From positions 3,162,001-3,226,000 of the forward strand of contig NZ_CP150900.1 of assembly GCF_038050405.1 (NCBI RefSeq): DNA of 64,000 nt, in the 5' to 3' direction. The stretch is from Paraburkholderia sp. IMGN_8 (GTDB taxonomy: Bacteria; Pseudomonadota; Gammaproteobacteria; Burkholderiales; Burkholderiaceae). Both the position numbers and the translations under genes were made by a program. Position 1 is the stretch's first letter. Every line of letters starts with the position of its first letter. This document shows positions 54,730 to 64,000 of the stretch, piece by piece. The notes under the pieces are model-generated. The model did no database searches. It worked only from the letters and a program-made list of their open reading frames with translations, and had not been told where the DNA came from.

Positions 54730-54923
54730 TCGGGCACTGGGCACCGGGCACGCCGGGCCGCCCGGAAACACTGCGGCGCGGTTAGCAACGCGCCGCCGCG
54801 CCGCACCATGTGGCGCGAACGCCGGTAAATTCGTTCACAATAGCGATTCATGCCGCGCGCCGCGCCGTTTAGCGATAACGGTCGTCGGCGCGCGGCGATT
54901 TCCGTCCCTGTTCAGGAGCGCGC

Positions 54924-55322
54924 ATGGCAGAGTCCACCGTCAACGCCCACATCGGTTCGACGAATTTCCAGGTCATTTTCGACGACGGCAAGCACACGTG
55001 GCTCGCCGACGAACCCGAGTCGCTGGGTGGTGGTGATCGTGGGCCGGCGCCTATCGCGCTGTTGCTGTCGAGCCTCGGCGCCTGTACGTCGATCACGCTG
55101 AAGATGTACGCGCAGCGCAAGGGCTGGCCGCTCGCCGGTGTGCGCGTTGCGCTGTCGATGGAAACCGGCGATGCCGGATCGACCATCGACCGCCGGATCG
55201 TGCTGGAAGGCGATCTGTCCGACGAGCAGCAGGAACGGCTTTTGCAGATTGCCAATGCGTGTCCGGTTCACAAGATCCTGACGCATTCGATCACGATTCG
55301 TTCGGGACTCGCCGTCGCGTAA
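54924..55322 (+). CDS. OsmC-family peroxiredoxin-like protein
   Basis: A 132-residue OsmC/Ohr-family protein. The first redox cysteine is in [20 protein letters not shown] and the second in [14 protein letters not shown]. The family reduces organic hydroperoxides. It follows the pirin gene by 194 bp on the same strand. Confidence 0.88.
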   Translation: MAESTVNAHIGSTNFQVIFDDGKHTWLADEPESLGGGDRGPAPIALLLSSLGACTSITLKMYAQRKGWPLAGVRVALSMETGDAGSTIDRRIVLEGDLSDEQQERLLQIANACPVHKILTHSITIRSGLAVA

Positions 55323-55397
55323 CTTCGCGGCAAGACCCGCAAGACCCGGCTGAACAGGGCAGAACGTATTGCAGCGCTTTCATAGGAAGCTGTCGTC

Positions 55398-55880
55398 TTG
55401 AATTTCGAACACCTTATCCAGATCAACGATCCGTTGAATCCGTTTGTCGACGCGATGACCCGCGAGCAGTTATGGGAGGGTCTCGTGCTGCGCGCCGAGC
55501 AGCCGCAGCTGTTTGTGCTCGGCCTCGACAGTTGCACCATCCTGTCGCGCACCGGGAACATACTGGAACGTGAACTGCACTACGGCCAGGCCACCGTGCG
55601 CGACCGTGTCACGCTGCTGGAGAGCCAGAGCGTGCGCTATGACATTCTGCCGACTGAATCGCATGTCGGCGGCTCGCTGACCATGACCATCGAACAGCCC
55701 GACGAGTTGCAGCTGTTTCTACGCTTCGAGTACACGACTACCCTGCCCGTCTCCGACGACCAGGATGCGGTGCAGACGACCGAGATCGTCAAGTCGGCGT
55801 ATCGCGAGTCGGACATCGATACGGTGCGGCTGATTCGTCAGTACGTGCAGACGCGTCAGGAACCCGGTTCGTTGCATTGA
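55398..55880 (+). CDS. DUF1857 (AtaL-like) SRPBCC protein
   Basis: A 160-residue protein with the family pattern FEHLIQINDPLNPFVDAMTR, then QLWEGLVLRAEQPQLFV and FEYTTTLP. It is expected to have a helix-grip ligand-binding fold of START type. The ligand is unknown. It lies 75 bp after the OsmC gene. Confidence 0.82.
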   Translation: MNFEHLIQINDPLNPFVDAMTREQLWEGLVLRAEQPQLFVLGLDSCTILSRTGNILERELHYGQATVRDRVTLLESQSVRYDILPTESHVGGSLTMTIEQPDELQLFLRFEYTTTLPVSDDQDAVQTTEIVKSAYRESDIDTVRLIRQYVQTRQEPGSLH

Positions 55881-55912
55881 AATTTGCGCGTGGGCGCCCT
55901 GCCCGCGCGCTA

Positions 55913-55944
55913 GCATTCCGGCATTCCGGCATTCCGGCATTCCG
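55913..55944. repeat. Tandem 8-bp repeat, four units
   Basis: GCATTCCG is repeated four times without interruption in the gap between the DUF1857 gene and hemP. Confidence 0.9.
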
Positions 55945-56051
55945 GACCGCCAGTTTGACGGCGGCTTCGCCTCCACGCATTTCATCGCTTTGCTCTCCCG
56001 CACGCTTGGCTATCGAAAGTCGAATCCGATCAATTTCTCTTTCTTGTAAAT

Positions 56052-56070
56052 AGGAATAGTTATCATTTAG
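56052..56070. promoter_or_regulatory. Possible Fur box before hemP
   Basis: AGGAATAGTTATCATTTAG matches the Fur consensus at about 10 of 19 positions, in an AT-rich stretch 36-54 bases before ATG 56106. hemP genes are commonly Fur-regulated, which supports the assignment. Confidence 0.5.
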
Positions 56071-56105
56071 AATTAGCCCATCGAATCGACTCACAGCTAA
56101 AACGA

Positions 56106-56366
56106 ATGACCGATCTCACGCGCTCTTCCACACTCAGCCTGCGCCGCCCGGCGGCCGCGCTGACCAGCCGTCCGAAACCATCGGCGGCTACGGCTACCGC
56201 CACGAAGCCCGTCGCGGATCGCGCAAACAGTTCGGGAGAGTCGTCGAATCGGGCCGTGCGTAGCGACGCACTACTGCAAGGACAAAGCCACGTCAGCATC
56301 ATCCATAACGGCGAAACCTACCAGCTGCGCGCCACGCGTCTGGGCAAGCTGATCCTGACGAAATAA
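56106..56366 (+). CDS. hemP: Hemin uptake protein HemP
   Basis: The 86-residue product has a HemP C-terminal domain of about 40 residues: DALLQGQSHVSIIHNGETYQ then LRATRLGKLILTK. The first 45 residues are a low-complexity Ala/Ser/Thr stretch. HemP is linked to haem-receptor expression and uptake in Burkholderia relatives. No haem receptor is adjacent, so it stands alone between the DUF1857 and ftr genes. Confidence 0.88.
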   Translation: MTDLTRSSTLSLRRPAAALTSRPKPSAATATATKPVADRANSSGESSNRAVRSDALLQGQSHVSIIHNGETYQLRATRLGKLILTK

Positions 56367-56585
56367 GGAACGAATAGAAGGACGTACCGGGTATTGTGGG
56401 GACCACCTCCTCGAGAGGTGTTGGGCATTAGCCAGCCACGACGGCTTGCACGTGAGAACTAGACCCCTTCGTGCAGACACCAAGCCAGCCGTCGCAGCCA
56501 GCCAGGCCGCTTTTTTGGTTCTCATTTTGGTTCTGGCCTAATGCGGATACACGAAACGACGTGTGTCGCAGCAGGCGATAGATGT

Positions 56586-56624
56586 AAAAAAGCCGTGGGA
56601 TGTTTTCATCTCCACGGCTTTTTT
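56586..56624. terminator. Bidirectional rho-independent terminator
   Basis: AAAAAAGCCGTGG (56586-56598) pairs with CCACGGCTTTTTT (56612-56624). The A and T runs allow use from either side: after hemP (far) and, more closely, after ftrD (stop at 56660). Confidence 0.9.
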
Positions 56625-56659
56625 GCGGCCCAAACACAACAAGCACTGCGACAGCGCGC

Positions 56660-58066
56660 TTATTTCGACGCCCAGCCCCAGAACATCAGCCACCACGCGC
56701 TATCGACCACGGCCAGCGCCGCGACGAACCACAGCATCGCAAGGCCACGCTGAACGAAGCGCTCGCTATAGCGGCGTGTGACGAGCCAGGCCAGCCACGC
56801 GCTCCACAGGTTGGCAATCACCAGAATGCCGATGCGCAGATCCGACGCCCACCACAACGGCACATGTTCCGCGCGCAGGAGCGACAGCGTAGTGGCCGAC
56901 AAGCCGAGGAATACCCCCGCGCCGGCAATCGGAATCAGCCCTTGCGCCAAATGATGCAGACGCACGAAGTTGAAGCGCCCCAGCATGCGCGTGGCGCCCG
57001 CCAGCAGCACCAGCAGCGCCGTGCCATACACCAGTGCCGTGGCGAGGATATAGCCGATCACCATCGTGCCGTCGAGCCACGAGAACACGTCGTTCTGCTC
57101 GGGGTAATGCGTGAACAGGAACCACGGCGCGTTGGTGTCGAGCGGCCACGTGATGTCATGATCGACGAGCCACGTCGCGAAGAACATCTTCAGGTCGACG
57201 AACCAGCGCGAAGCGGTCCAGTGGAACGCGCCGATCGCGATGCCGAGCAGGCCATAGAGGATCAACGCGGTGTCCCATGCGCTCGCCTGCTTGTCGCCGA
57301 GCTCGACTACTTCCGATGAAGGCGCGCGCCACGTCAAGGCAATCGCGTCGCGATGCCCGCTGCAACGGCCGCACATATGGCAGTCCGACGCTCCCTTCAT
57401 ATTGCGCAGCGGCACCAGCGGCGCGCAATTGATCGGAATCACCCGATGCCCATGCTCGCCGTTCCTGTACGAACGGCGCCACGCGCCTTCGTCGACTTTG
57501 TAGTGAAACGGCGCGAGGCGCGCCAGAAGCGAAAAAACGCCGTTGACGGGGCACAGATATTTGCACCAGACGCGCTTCTCGCGCCCGTACAGCAAACCGA
57601 TGATCATCGCCGCGAAGGTCGAGCCGCCGAGCACCAGCAGCACCGCCTTCGGATACTGGTAGACGCTCACCATCTGGCCGTAGAGGGTGGTGAGGCCGAA
57701 CGCGACGAACGGCCAGCCGCCCCAACGCATCCAGCGCGGAATCGCCCAGCCGCGGCCATATTTGCTGGCGAACTCGGCGAGCGCGCCTTCCGGGCAGAGC
57801 ACGCCGCACCATACGCGGCCGAGCATCACCATCGACAACAGCACGAACGGCCACCAGATGCCCCAGAACACGAACTGCGCTGCAAGCGTCAGGTTGTTCC
57901 ACAGATGCGCGGTGTCGTCCGGCAGCGGCGTCGCCGCCGGCACCAGAATCAGAAACGCGTACACCGCCACGACCATCCACTGAATGCCGCGAATCAGCCC
58001 GCCGTGACGCTGCATCCACTGACCGGCCGCAGCGAGGCGGCCTGGGCGCGTCATGACCGTACTCAC
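56660..58066 (-). CDS. ftrD: FtrD-like polyferredoxin membrane protein
   Basis: A 468-residue NapH-type protein with several membrane helices. Cysteine motifs are seen in WCGVLCPEGALAE, VWCKYLCPVNGVFS and CHMCGRCSGHRDAI, typical 4Fe-4S and metal-relay motifs. It is the last of the ftrABCD genes, and its ATG overlaps the ftrC stop by 4 bases. FtrD is proposed to move electrons for FtrC-dependent iron entry. Confidence 0.88.
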   Translation of the reverse strand: MSTVMTRPGRLAAAGQWMQRHGGLIRGIQWMVVAVYAFLILVPAATPLPDDTAHLWNNLTLAAQFVFWGIWWPFVLLSMVMLGRVWCGVLCPEGALAEFASKYGRGWAIPRWMRWGGWPFVAFGLTTLYGQMVSVYQYPKAVLLVLGGSTFAAMIIGLLYGREKRVWCKYLCPVNGVFSLLARLAPFHYKVDEGAWRRSYRNGEHGHRVIPINCAPLVPLRNMKGASDCHMCGRCSGHRDAIALTWRAPSSEVVELGDKQASAWDTALILYGLLGIAIGAFHWTASRWFVDLKMFFATWLVDHDITWPLDTNAPWFLFTHYPEQNDVFSWLDGTMVIGYILATALVYGTALLVLLAGATRMLGRFNFVRLHHLAQGLIPIAGAGVFLGLSATTLSLLRAEHVPLWWASDLRIGILVIANLWSAWLAWLVTRRYSERFVQRGLAMLWFVAALAVVDSAWWLMFWGWASK

Positions 58067-58908
58067 GCTGCGCGCCCAGCGGCCTGCGGCGCCGGCTTAC
58101 GGTTCGCGCGACGCACCAGCAGATAGACGACCGCCCAGTACACAGCGTAGGCAATCAGATTCATCAGCGCCGGATGCGCGCGATAACCGGTGAGCGTGGC
58201 GACCAGCGAACCGAAGGTGCTCGAATCGTCGAGGATGGCTGACGAATTCCACATCTGGCCGACCAGCGTCGGCAGGATTTCCTTGTCGATCAGCTTGTCG
58301 ACGCCGGTCTGGAACAGGCCCGCACCGAGGAACAGCAGCATGATCTCGGTGACGCGAAAAAAAAGCCGCCACGAGAAGAACTTGCCGCCCAGTTGCAATG
58401 CGTAGAAGGTCAGAAGTGCGAGACCGAGGCCGATGAACACTGCAAGCATCTGGCCGCCGTCCACGTGACCCGACTGACCGAAGCCGAGGCCGTACAGGAA
58501 GATGACCGTTTCGCTGCCTTCACGCGCAATCGCCAGCGCGACCAGCAATGCGACGCCCCACCAGTTCGAATCGCGCGTGCTCTTTTGCAGCGACTGTTCC
58601 ATGTCGCGCTTGAGCGAGCGGCCGTGCTGCTTCATCCACAGCACCATCTGCACGATCAGCACACAGGCGACCAGCACCATGGCGGTCTGGAAATAATCCT
58701 GCGCGTCACCGGAAAGCACCTCGGTGAAGCCGACCAACGCCACGCCGAGCGCGACCGCCGCGATCACGCCAGCCGCGACGCCGCCCCACAAATACGGCAA
58801 ACCACGGCGCGCATCTTCGTCGCCATTCTTCAACCACGCGTACAGGATGCCGACGACCAGCAATGCCTCGACACTTTCCCGCCATACGATGAACAACACC
58901 TGACCCAT
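58063..58908 (-). CDS. ftrC: FTR1-family ferrous iron permease (FtrC)
   Basis: A 281-residue inner-membrane permease with seven helices and two REXXE iron motifs: RESVE near the start (VLFIVWRESVEALLVVGIL) and REGSE (ALAIAREGSETVIFLYGLGF). These glutamates bind iron during transport. The last helix is near residue 250-270. It lies between ftrB (61 bp upstream) and ftrD (overlapping). Confidence 0.93.
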   Translation of the reverse strand: MGQVLFIVWRESVEALLVVGILYAWLKNGDEDARRGLPYLWGGVAAGVIAAVALGVALVGFTEVLSGDAQDYFQTAMVLVACVLIVQMVLWMKQHGRSLKRDMEQSLQKSTRDSNWWGVALLVALAIAREGSETVIFLYGLGFGQSGHVDGGQMLAVFIGLGLALLTFYALQLGGKFFSWRLFFRVTEIMLLFLGAGLFQTGVDKLIDKEILPTLVGQMWNSSAILDDSSTFGSLVATLTGYRAHPALMNLIAYAVYWAVVYLLVRRANRKPAPQAAGRAA

Positions 58909-58969
58909 CTAGCCCTCCGTCTACTGCTGTGGCGAACGCCCGATCAACTTGCGCTCGCGGCCCAAGCCC

Positions 58970-59302
58970 TTATTTCGCGACGATCACGCCCTGCGCCTGT
59001 TGATGAAAGTCGTCAAAAAACTTGTACTCGCCCGGATCCAGCGGCGCGATCACGACGAACGATTCCGCCCCCGGAGCCAACACTTTTTCCTTGCGCAACT
59101 GAACGCTTTCGAACTCGGCCGCACCCTTGCCGGTGTTGCGTATTTCGATCTTGATACGCTGCCCGACAGGCACCTCGATACGTGCCGGATTCAGCTTGCC
59201 GTCGTTCATTTCCAGCTTGAAGGTCGGCAAATCGGCCGCGTGCGCGGCGCCAGCCAGCGACGCCATCGTGGCGAGGATCGCGATCTTTCGGTTGATTCTC
59301 AT
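58970..59302 (-). CDS. ftrB: Periplasmic cupredoxin FtrB
   Basis: A 110-residue exported protein; the signal peptide is KIAILATMASLAGAAHA after MRINR. The mature part has a cupredoxin fold (FKLEMNDGKLNPARIEVPVG) and a C-terminal FFDDFHQQAQGVIVAK. GGAAGGG precedes ATG 59302, which argues against the longer frame to 59338. It presumably oxidises or binds iron for FtrC. Confidence 0.88.
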   Translation of the reverse strand: MRINRKIAILATMASLAGAAHAADLPTFKLEMNDGKLNPARIEVPVGQRIKIEIRNTGKGAAEFESVQLRKEKVLAPGAESFVVIAPLDPGEYKFFDDFHQQAQGVIVAK

Positions 59303-59421
59303 TAGCCCTTCCGGAGAACGCGGCGCAGCGGGTTTCATCGCCCGGGCGCCGCCTGCTGTATTCGTTCACTCACGCAGTAGCCACGCGGCAATGCGTGGCA
59401 AGCCGTGACGATCCTCGGCGC

Positions 59422-59970
59422 TCAGTAACCGCCCTTCTTGCCGATACCCGCGAACGTGAAGTCGTATTCGAGCGTGATCGGCTTGAACCATGCGCCCACG
59501 CCGGTTTCCTTGTCGACGTGACGGCCGAAGGCCATGTGGCCAGTTTGCATCGGCGCTTCGACGACCATCTTCAGGTGATACTTGCCCGGGCCTTGCAGCT
59601 TGACGTTGTCGCCGTAGTGCGGGCCGTCATTGGCGACCATCGCCATCATGTCGCCCTTCTGGGTCTGATTCGAACCTGCTTTCGTCAATTCGTAGCGCAC
59701 TTGCAGGTACGGCATCCAGTCGCCTTCGGCGAAACCGGTCGGGTTGTTCTTGACCGCGTGGATATCGGCCTCGAGGTGGATGTCCGAATCCGACGCTTTG
59801 CGCATCATGCCTTCGGGTGCCATCGTGACCGGCTGCAGATACACCGCGCCGATTTCCATGCCGCCCTGAATCTGATGCTTGCCGATCGGGTATTCCGCTG
59901 CTGTTGCCGAAAGCGCCGCTACTGCGGCTACCGCTGCAGCGCCACCGCGCACCAATGAAGAAATCCGCAT
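59422..59970 (-). CDS. ftrA: Periplasmic iron-binding protein FtrA (P19/Tp34 type)
   Basis: A 182-residue exported protein of the P19/Tp34 family. The signal peptide is residues 1-24 (GGAAAVAAVAALSATAAA-like). The mature part has YPIGKHQIQGGMEIGAVYLQ, DSDIHLEADIHAVKNNPTGF and GHMAFGRHVDKETGVGAWFK, with the histidines and methionines that bind copper and iron. It is the first gene of ftrABCD. A Fur-like box lies upstream. Confidence 0.9.
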   Translation of the reverse strand: MRISSLVRGGAAAVAAVAALSATAAEYPIGKHQIQGGMEIGAVYLQPVTMAPEGMMRKASDSDIHLEADIHAVKNNPTGFAEGDWMPYLQVRYELTKAGSNQTQKGDMMAMVANDGPHYGDNVKLQGPGKYHLKMVVEAPMQTGHMAFGRHVDKETGVGAWFKPITLEYDFTFAGIGKKGGY

Positions 59971-60317
59971 TGAAACTCCTTGTTTTTATCTGACTGGAAC
60001 CGAACCGATTGGAACAGTACGTTGCGCGCACCTTGATGCGGCGACCCACCAATCCCCTGGCAGAGGCGATGGGTCATAAGCAAATCGCATATGAGAACGT
60101 TAATGCGAACCATTCTCAATATTGGTCGAGTTTATCATCGTTCGGCAGGGAGAACAAATCCGACAGCACGCAAAGCCTTATGGCAGCGGAGTCTTAAGGC
60201 AGGCTTAAGGAAGAGCGCGCGTGGACGGATTGGCGGGTGAACGGCCTGTGGAGACGAGACGCGGCACATTGCCGCGCCCGGGTGCGGGAGGAAAAATTGA
60301 CTCGAGCTTAGTCGAAC
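59971..60317. other. Gap between ftrA and uvrB
   Basis: A 347-bp stretch, promoter region for ftrABCD, containing the Fur site listed separately. No gene is seen; both neighbours are on the minus strand, with uvrB ending at 60318. Confidence 0.4.
60089..60120. promoter_or_regulatory. Fur-box region before ftrA
   Basis: AATGCGAACCATTCTCAAT at 60102-60120 is a close match to the AATGCGAATCATTCTCATT type of Fur site, with a second overlapping half at 60089-60101 (TATGAGAACGTTA). It lies about 130 bp upstream of the ftrA start. It suggests iron-repressed transcription of ftrABCD. Confidence 0.7.
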
Positions 60318-62411
60318 TTAGTCGACGCCAGGCACATGATCGCCGACGTTGGCGCCGAATACGCGCTGACGCAGCAGCGCCAGCTGGTCGCGGGTCTGCG
60401 CGGCCTTTTCGAACTCGAGGTTCTTGGCGTGCTCCATCATCTGCTTTTCGAGACGCTTGAGCTCCTTGGCGAGCTGCTTCTCGGACATGTCCTCGAATTT
60501 CGCGCGGGTTTGCTGCTCCTTCAGTTCGGCGCGCGCGTCGTCGACGTTATATACGCCGTCGATGATGTCCCGAATACGTTTGACCACACCGCGCGGCGTA
60601 ATGCCGTTCTCGAGGTTGAAGGCGATCTGCTTGGCACGCCGCCGCTCGGTTTCGTCGATTGCGCGGCGCATAGAATCGGTCACTTTGTCGGCGTAGAGAA
60701 TCGCCTTGCCGTTCACGTTCCGCGCAGCCCGGCCGATGGTCTGAATCAGCGAGCGCTCGGCGCGCAGGAAGCCCTCCTTGTCCGCGTCGAGGATCGCGAC
60801 CAGCGACACCTCGGGAATATCGAGCCCCTCGCGCAGCAAGTTGATCCCGACCAGCACGTCGAACGTGCCCAGACGCAGATCGCGGATGATTTCGACCCGC
60901 TCGACCGTGTCGATATCGCTGTGCAGATAGCGCACCTTGACGCCGTGATCGGCCAGAAACTCGGTGAGCTGCTCGGCCATCCGCTTGGTCAGCACCGTAA
61001 CCAGCACGCGGTCGCCCACCTTGACGCGCTCGTTGATCTCGGCGAGTACATCGTCGACCTGCGTACGTGCCGGACGCACCTCGATTTCAGGATCGACCAG
61101 CCCGGTCGGACGCACAAGCTGCTCGGCCACCTGCCCTGCCGTTTTCTTTTCGTAATCGGCCGGCGTGGCCGATACGAACACCACCTGGCGCATCTTGCGC
61201 TCGAACTCGTTGAACTTGAGCGGCCGGTTATCGAGCGCCGACGGCAAGCGAAAACCGTAGTCCACCAGATTCTCTTTGCGCGCGCGGTCGCCGTTGTACA
61301 TGCCGTTCAGCTGGCCGATCAGCACGTGCGATTCGTCGAGCAGCATCAGCGCGTCCGACGGCAGGTAGTCGACCAGCGTCGGCGGCGGCTCGCCGGGCGC
61401 GGCGCCCGAGAAGTGCCGCGAGTAGTTCTCGATACCCTTGCAGAAGCCCAGTTCCTGCAGCATTTCCAGATCGAAGCGGGTGCGCTGCTCGAGCCGCTGC
61501 GCTTCGACCAGCTTGCCTTCGCTATAGAAGAACTCGAGCCGCTCGCGCAGTTCGTTCTTGATGGTTTCGACCGCGCGCACCACGGTGTCGCGCGGCGTCA
61601 CATAGTGCGACGACGGGTACACAGTGAAACGCGGAATCTTCTGGCGCACGCGGCCCGTAAGCGGGTCGAACAACTGCAGCGTCTCGACTTCGTCGTCGAA
61701 CAGCTCGAGGCGCACCGCCATTTCCGCGTGCTCGGCCGGAAAAATGTCGATCGTGTCGCCGCGCACGCGGAACGAACCACGCTGGAAATCGGCTTCGTTG
61801 CGGTTGTACTGCATCGCGATCAGCCGCGCGATGATGTCGCGCTGGCCGAGCTTGTCGCCGGTGCGCAGCGTCAGAATCATCTTGTGATATTCGGACGGGT
61901 TGCCGATACCGTAGATCGCCGACACCGTGCCCACGATCACCACGTCGCGCCGCTCCATCAGGCTCTTGGTGGCGGAAAGCCGCATCTGCTCGATGTGCTC
62001 GTTGATCGACGAATCTTTCTCGATGAACAGGTCGCGCTGCGGCACGTACGCTTCCGGTTGGTAGTAGTCGTAGTACGAGACGAAGTACTCGACCGCGTTG
62101 CGCGGGAAGAACTCGCGGAACTCCGAGTAAAGCTGCGCGGCAAGCGTCTTGTTCGGCGCGAACACGATCGCCGGGCGGCCGAGCCGCGCGATCGTGTTGG
62201 CCATCGTGAAGGTTTTGCCGGAGCCGGTCACGCCGAGCAGCGTCTGGAACGACAGGCCGTCCTCGACGCCCTCGACGAGCGTGTCGATCGCCGTCGGCTG
62301 ATCGCCGGCCGGCGGATACGGCTGGTAAAGCTGGAACGGCGAGCCTTCGAACGTGACGAATTTGGATTCGTCGAGCGTATCGTCGACTTCAGTCAGATGG
62401 TGTTCGGACAT
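60318..62411 (-). CDS. uvrB: Excinuclease ABC subunit B
   Basis: A 697-residue UvrB of normal length that hands damaged DNA from UvrA to UvrC. Walker A is [10 protein letters not shown], the beta-hairpin region [12 protein letters not shown], the DEAD-like motif [10 protein letters not shown], motif [16 protein letters not shown], and the UVR domain is near the end ([20 protein letters not shown]). The start at 62411 ([14 protein letters not shown]) is where the family normally begins; the same frame stays open a further 494 codons upstream, through the aminotransferase gene on the other strand, which is spurious. Confidence 0.96.
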   Translation of the reverse strand: MSEHHLTEVDDTLDESKFVTFEGSPFQLYQPYPPAGDQPTAIDTLVEGVEDGLSFQTLLGVTGSGKTFTMANTIARLGRPAIVFAPNKTLAAQLYSEFREFFPRNAVEYFVSYYDYYQPEAYVPQRDLFIEKDSSINEHIEQMRLSATKSLMERRDVVIVGTVSAIYGIGNPSEYHKMILTLRTGDKLGQRDIIARLIAMQYNRNEADFQRGSFRVRGDTIDIFPAEHAEMAVRLELFDDEVETLQLFDPLTGRVRQKIPRFTVYPSSHYVTPRDTVVRAVETIKNELRERLEFFYSEGKLVEAQRLEQRTRFDLEMLQELGFCKGIENYSRHFSGAAPGEPPPTLVDYLPSDALMLLDESHVLIGQLNGMYNGDRARKENLVDYGFRLPSALDNRPLKFNEFERKMRQVVFVSATPADYEKKTAGQVAEQLVRPTGLVDPEIEVRPARTQVDDVLAEINERVKVGDRVLVTVLTKRMAEQLTEFLADHGVKVRYLHSDIDTVERVEIIRDLRLGTFDVLVGINLLREGLDIPEVSLVAILDADKEGFLRAERSLIQTIGRAARNVNGKAILYADKVTDSMRRAIDETERRRAKQIAFNLENGITPRGVVKRIRDIIDGVYNVDDARAELKEQQTRAKFEDMSEKQLAKELKRLEKQMMEHAKNLEFEKAAQTRDQLALLRQRVFGANVGDHVPGVD

Positions 62412-62816
62412 GTGGGCGGCACCAAGCCTTGGGCAAAGGACTATTCTAGCGGTTTGCGGGAAACGCGAGCTCAGCGGGTCTGCGTAGGGTTTCCTGGGGG
62501 CGCGGGCTTGCTTGCGGCCCTTAGTGCGAGCGTGCCGGGGCAGCGCTTTTGGAGCGCCGGACGGCCTGCCCCGGGCTGGCCCCGGGCAGATCCGCGACGG
62601 GCACATGGCGCCAGAGTGCTTGTTTTTCAAGCAAATAATTCGCTCTGACGGCCTTCCCAGCCCGAAAAATGCCCGTGGATTCGCTACAATGCCAAGTCGC
62701 GCTCGTTCGCCGCTGTCCGCCGCCGGTCCCGGTCTGCACCTTTTGTCAGACACCTCAGCCGGGCCGCCCGCGCTCGAAGCCGCCCCTCTTTTTACAACTG
62801 CTGCTGCCCACCCATC
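62412..62816. promoter_or_regulatory. Divergent promoter region uvrB / aminotransferase
   Basis: A 405-bp gap between divergent starts. TACAAT at 62685-62690 is a likely -10 for the rightward gene. On the minus strand TAGAAT (62443-62448) may be the uvrB -10. A small hairpin TGCTTG-TTTTT-CAAGCA lies near 62619-62635. No clear LexA box was seen. Confidence 0.45.
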
Positions 62817-64000
62817 ATGTCTCTGTTCTCCGCCGTCGAACTTGCTCCCCGCGACCCGATTCTGGGCCTGAACGAAGCCTTCAACGCCGATGCGCGCGCC
62901 ACCAAGGTCAACCTTGGCGTTGGCGTGTACTTCAACGAAGAAGGCAAGATTCCGCTGCTGCGCGCCGTGCGCGACGCGGAAAAGGCTCGCGTCGAAGCCG
63001 CGCTGCCGCGTGGCTATCTGCCGATCGAAGGCATCGCCGCCTACGACGCCGCTGTGCAGAAACTGCTGCTCGGCAACGACTCGCCGCTGATCGCCGCCGG
63101 CCGCGTGGTGACGGCACAGGCATTGGGTGGCACGGGCGCGCTGAAAATCGGCGCGGACTTCCTGAAGCGTCTGAACCCGAACACCAAGGTCGCGATCAGC
63201 GATCCGAGCTGGGAAAACCACCGTGCGCTGTTCGAAGGCGCCGGCTTCGAAGTCGTGTCGTACCCGTACTACGACGCGCACACCCACGGTGTGAACTTCG
63301 AAGGCATGCTGAGCGCGCTGAACAGCTACGCTGCGGGCACGGTTGTCGTGCTGCACGCGTGCTGTCACAACCCGACCGGCGTCGACCTGAGCGTCGAGCA
63401 ATGGACGCAGGTGGTCGAAGTCGTCAAGGCACGCAATCTGGTGCCGTTCCTCGACATCGCCTATCAGGGTTTCGGCGACAACATCGAATCGGACGCCGCA
63501 GCAGTGCGCCTGTTCGCCGCATCGGAACTGAACGTGTTCGTGTCGTCGTCGTTCTCGAAGTCGTTCTCGCTGTACGGCGAGCGCGTCGGCGCGTTGTCGA
63601 TCATCACGGGCAGCAAAGAAGAATCTGCTCGCGTGCTGTCGCAACTGAAGCGCGTGATCCGCACGAACTACTCGAACCCGCCGACGCACGGCGGCTCGGT
63701 TGTCGCAGCCGTGCTCGGCTCGGCTGAACTGCGCACCACGTGGGAAGCGGAACTGGCCGAAATGCGCGACCGTATCCGCGCCATGCGCAACGGTCTGGTC
63801 GAACGCCTGAAGGCAAGCGGCGTGGATCGCGACTTCAGCTTCGTCAACGCGCAACGCGGCATGTTCTCGTACTCGGGTCTGACGGCGCCGCAAGTGGACC
63901 GTCTGCGTGAAGAGTTCGGCATCTATGCCGTCGGCACGGGCCGCATCTGCGTGGCTGCGCTGAACACGCGCAACCTCGACGTGGTGGCGAGCGCGATCGC
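62817..64000 (+). CDS. Aromatic/aspartate aminotransferase, cut by the window edge
   Basis: A class I PLP aminotransferase, 394 residues visible with no stop before the end of the window. It starts [20 protein letters not shown]. The PLP lysine is in [16 protein letters not shown], and [13 protein letters not shown] and the arginine in [12 protein letters not shown] match the AspC/TyrB family (about 400 residues). It transfers amino groups between aromatic or acidic amino acids and 2-oxoglutarate. The gene is divergent from uvrB. Confidence 0.93.
   Translation, partial: MSLFSAVELAPRDPILGLNEAFNADARATKVNLGVGVYFNEEGKIPLLRAVRDAEKARVEAALPRGYLPIEGIAAYDAAVQKLLLGNDSPLIAAGRVVTAQALGGTGALKIGADFLKRLNPNTKVAISDPSWENHRALFEGAGFEVVSYPYYDAHTHGVNFEGMLSALNSYAAGTVVVLHACCHNPTGVDLSVEQWTQVVEVVKARNLVPFLDIAYQGFGDNIESDAAAVRLFAASELNVFVSSSFSKSFSLYGERVGALSIITGSKEESARVLSQLKRVIRTNYSNPPTHGGSVVAAVLGSAELRTTWEAELAEMRDRIRAMRNGLVERLKASGVDRDFSFVNAQRGMFSYSGLTAPQVDRLREEFGIYAVGTGRICVAALNTRNLDVVASAI

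Noticed and set aside
60336..62648. 770-codon plus-strand ORF opposite uvrB
   Set aside because: It is the mirror frame of uvrB, rich in His/Arg/Leu, with no domain. uvrB explains the region.
62412..62816. LexA box for uvrB
   Set aside because: No CTG-N10-CAG site was seen in the promoter gap.
62412..63893. Upstream extension of uvrB to a 1191-residue protein
   Set aside because: The extra 494 codons lie opposite the aminotransferase gene and have no UvrB-like content; the true start at 62411 matches the family.

Overview
The window looks like a chromosomal segment of a betaproteobacterium of the Burkholderia/Paraburkholderia group. The evidence is the high GC content, the many LysR regulators, a class I fumarase, an Acs next to a DUF4212/sodium:solute symporter pair, the Bfr-MurI-Bfd-TonB-ExbB-ExbD order, an FtrABCD iron system, and a dispersed non-coding repeat with a conserved hairpin that I associate with this group. 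Species cannot be fixed from the sequence alone.

Layout. (1) 0.1-12.4 kb holds metabolic accessory genes: a LysR regulator divergent from a CitMHS transporter plus split AtuA-type operon, a GST, a LysR/DMT exporter pair, an amidohydrolase with an MHS-type MFS transporter and its LysR regulator, and a flavin-binding PNPOx-like protein. (2) 12.4-19.2 kb has two copies of the dispersed repeat (a third is cut by the left edge), a GYD/hydrolase/small-protein operon, a sulfite-oxidase-like enzyme with an extra N-terminal domain, a cupin and a DUF488 protein. (3) 19.3-40.1 kb is a decaying, IS-rich region. It has a NarX-type multi-PAS kinase, a periplasmic sugar-type binding protein, a frameshifted GGDEF-EAL protein, the sensor domain of a chemoreceptor with a stop codon, an IS5-type element nested in an IS6-type remnant, a membrane diguanylate cyclase, a second truncated IS6 copy, an orphan flhD, a HicB-like protein, many small ORFs, two Crp/Fnr remnants, an entericidin and a CSS-motif EAL phosphodiesterase. 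It ends at two repeat structures and tRNA-Ser(GGA). (4) 40.5-64 kb is core-like: acetate uptake and activation, fumarase, iron storage and mobilisation (bfr, bfd), murI, tonB-exbB-exbD, pirin, OsmC, hemP, ftrABCD, uvrB and an aromatic/aspartate aminotransferase cut by the right edge.

How genes work together. The 48-60 kb part is an iron-handling neighbourhood: Bfr stores iron, Bfd helps release it, TonB-ExbB-ExbD powers outer-membrane siderophore and haem receptors, HemP belongs to haem uptake and FtrABCD imports ferrous iron. Fur-box-like sequences lie before bfd, hemP and ftrA. The 40.6-45.1 kb block imports acetate-like acids and activates them to acetyl-CoA. The 19-40 kb part carries three c-di-GMP enzymes with chemotaxis and flagellar-regulator remnants, consistent with an acquired motility/biofilm module now in decay next to a tRNA gene.

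Several small genes (19 to 55 codons) are described that are easily missed. Three broken reading frames break at runs of G, so either gene decay or base-calling error is possible there. Family assignments come from motif recognition in the translated sequence, without database searches.
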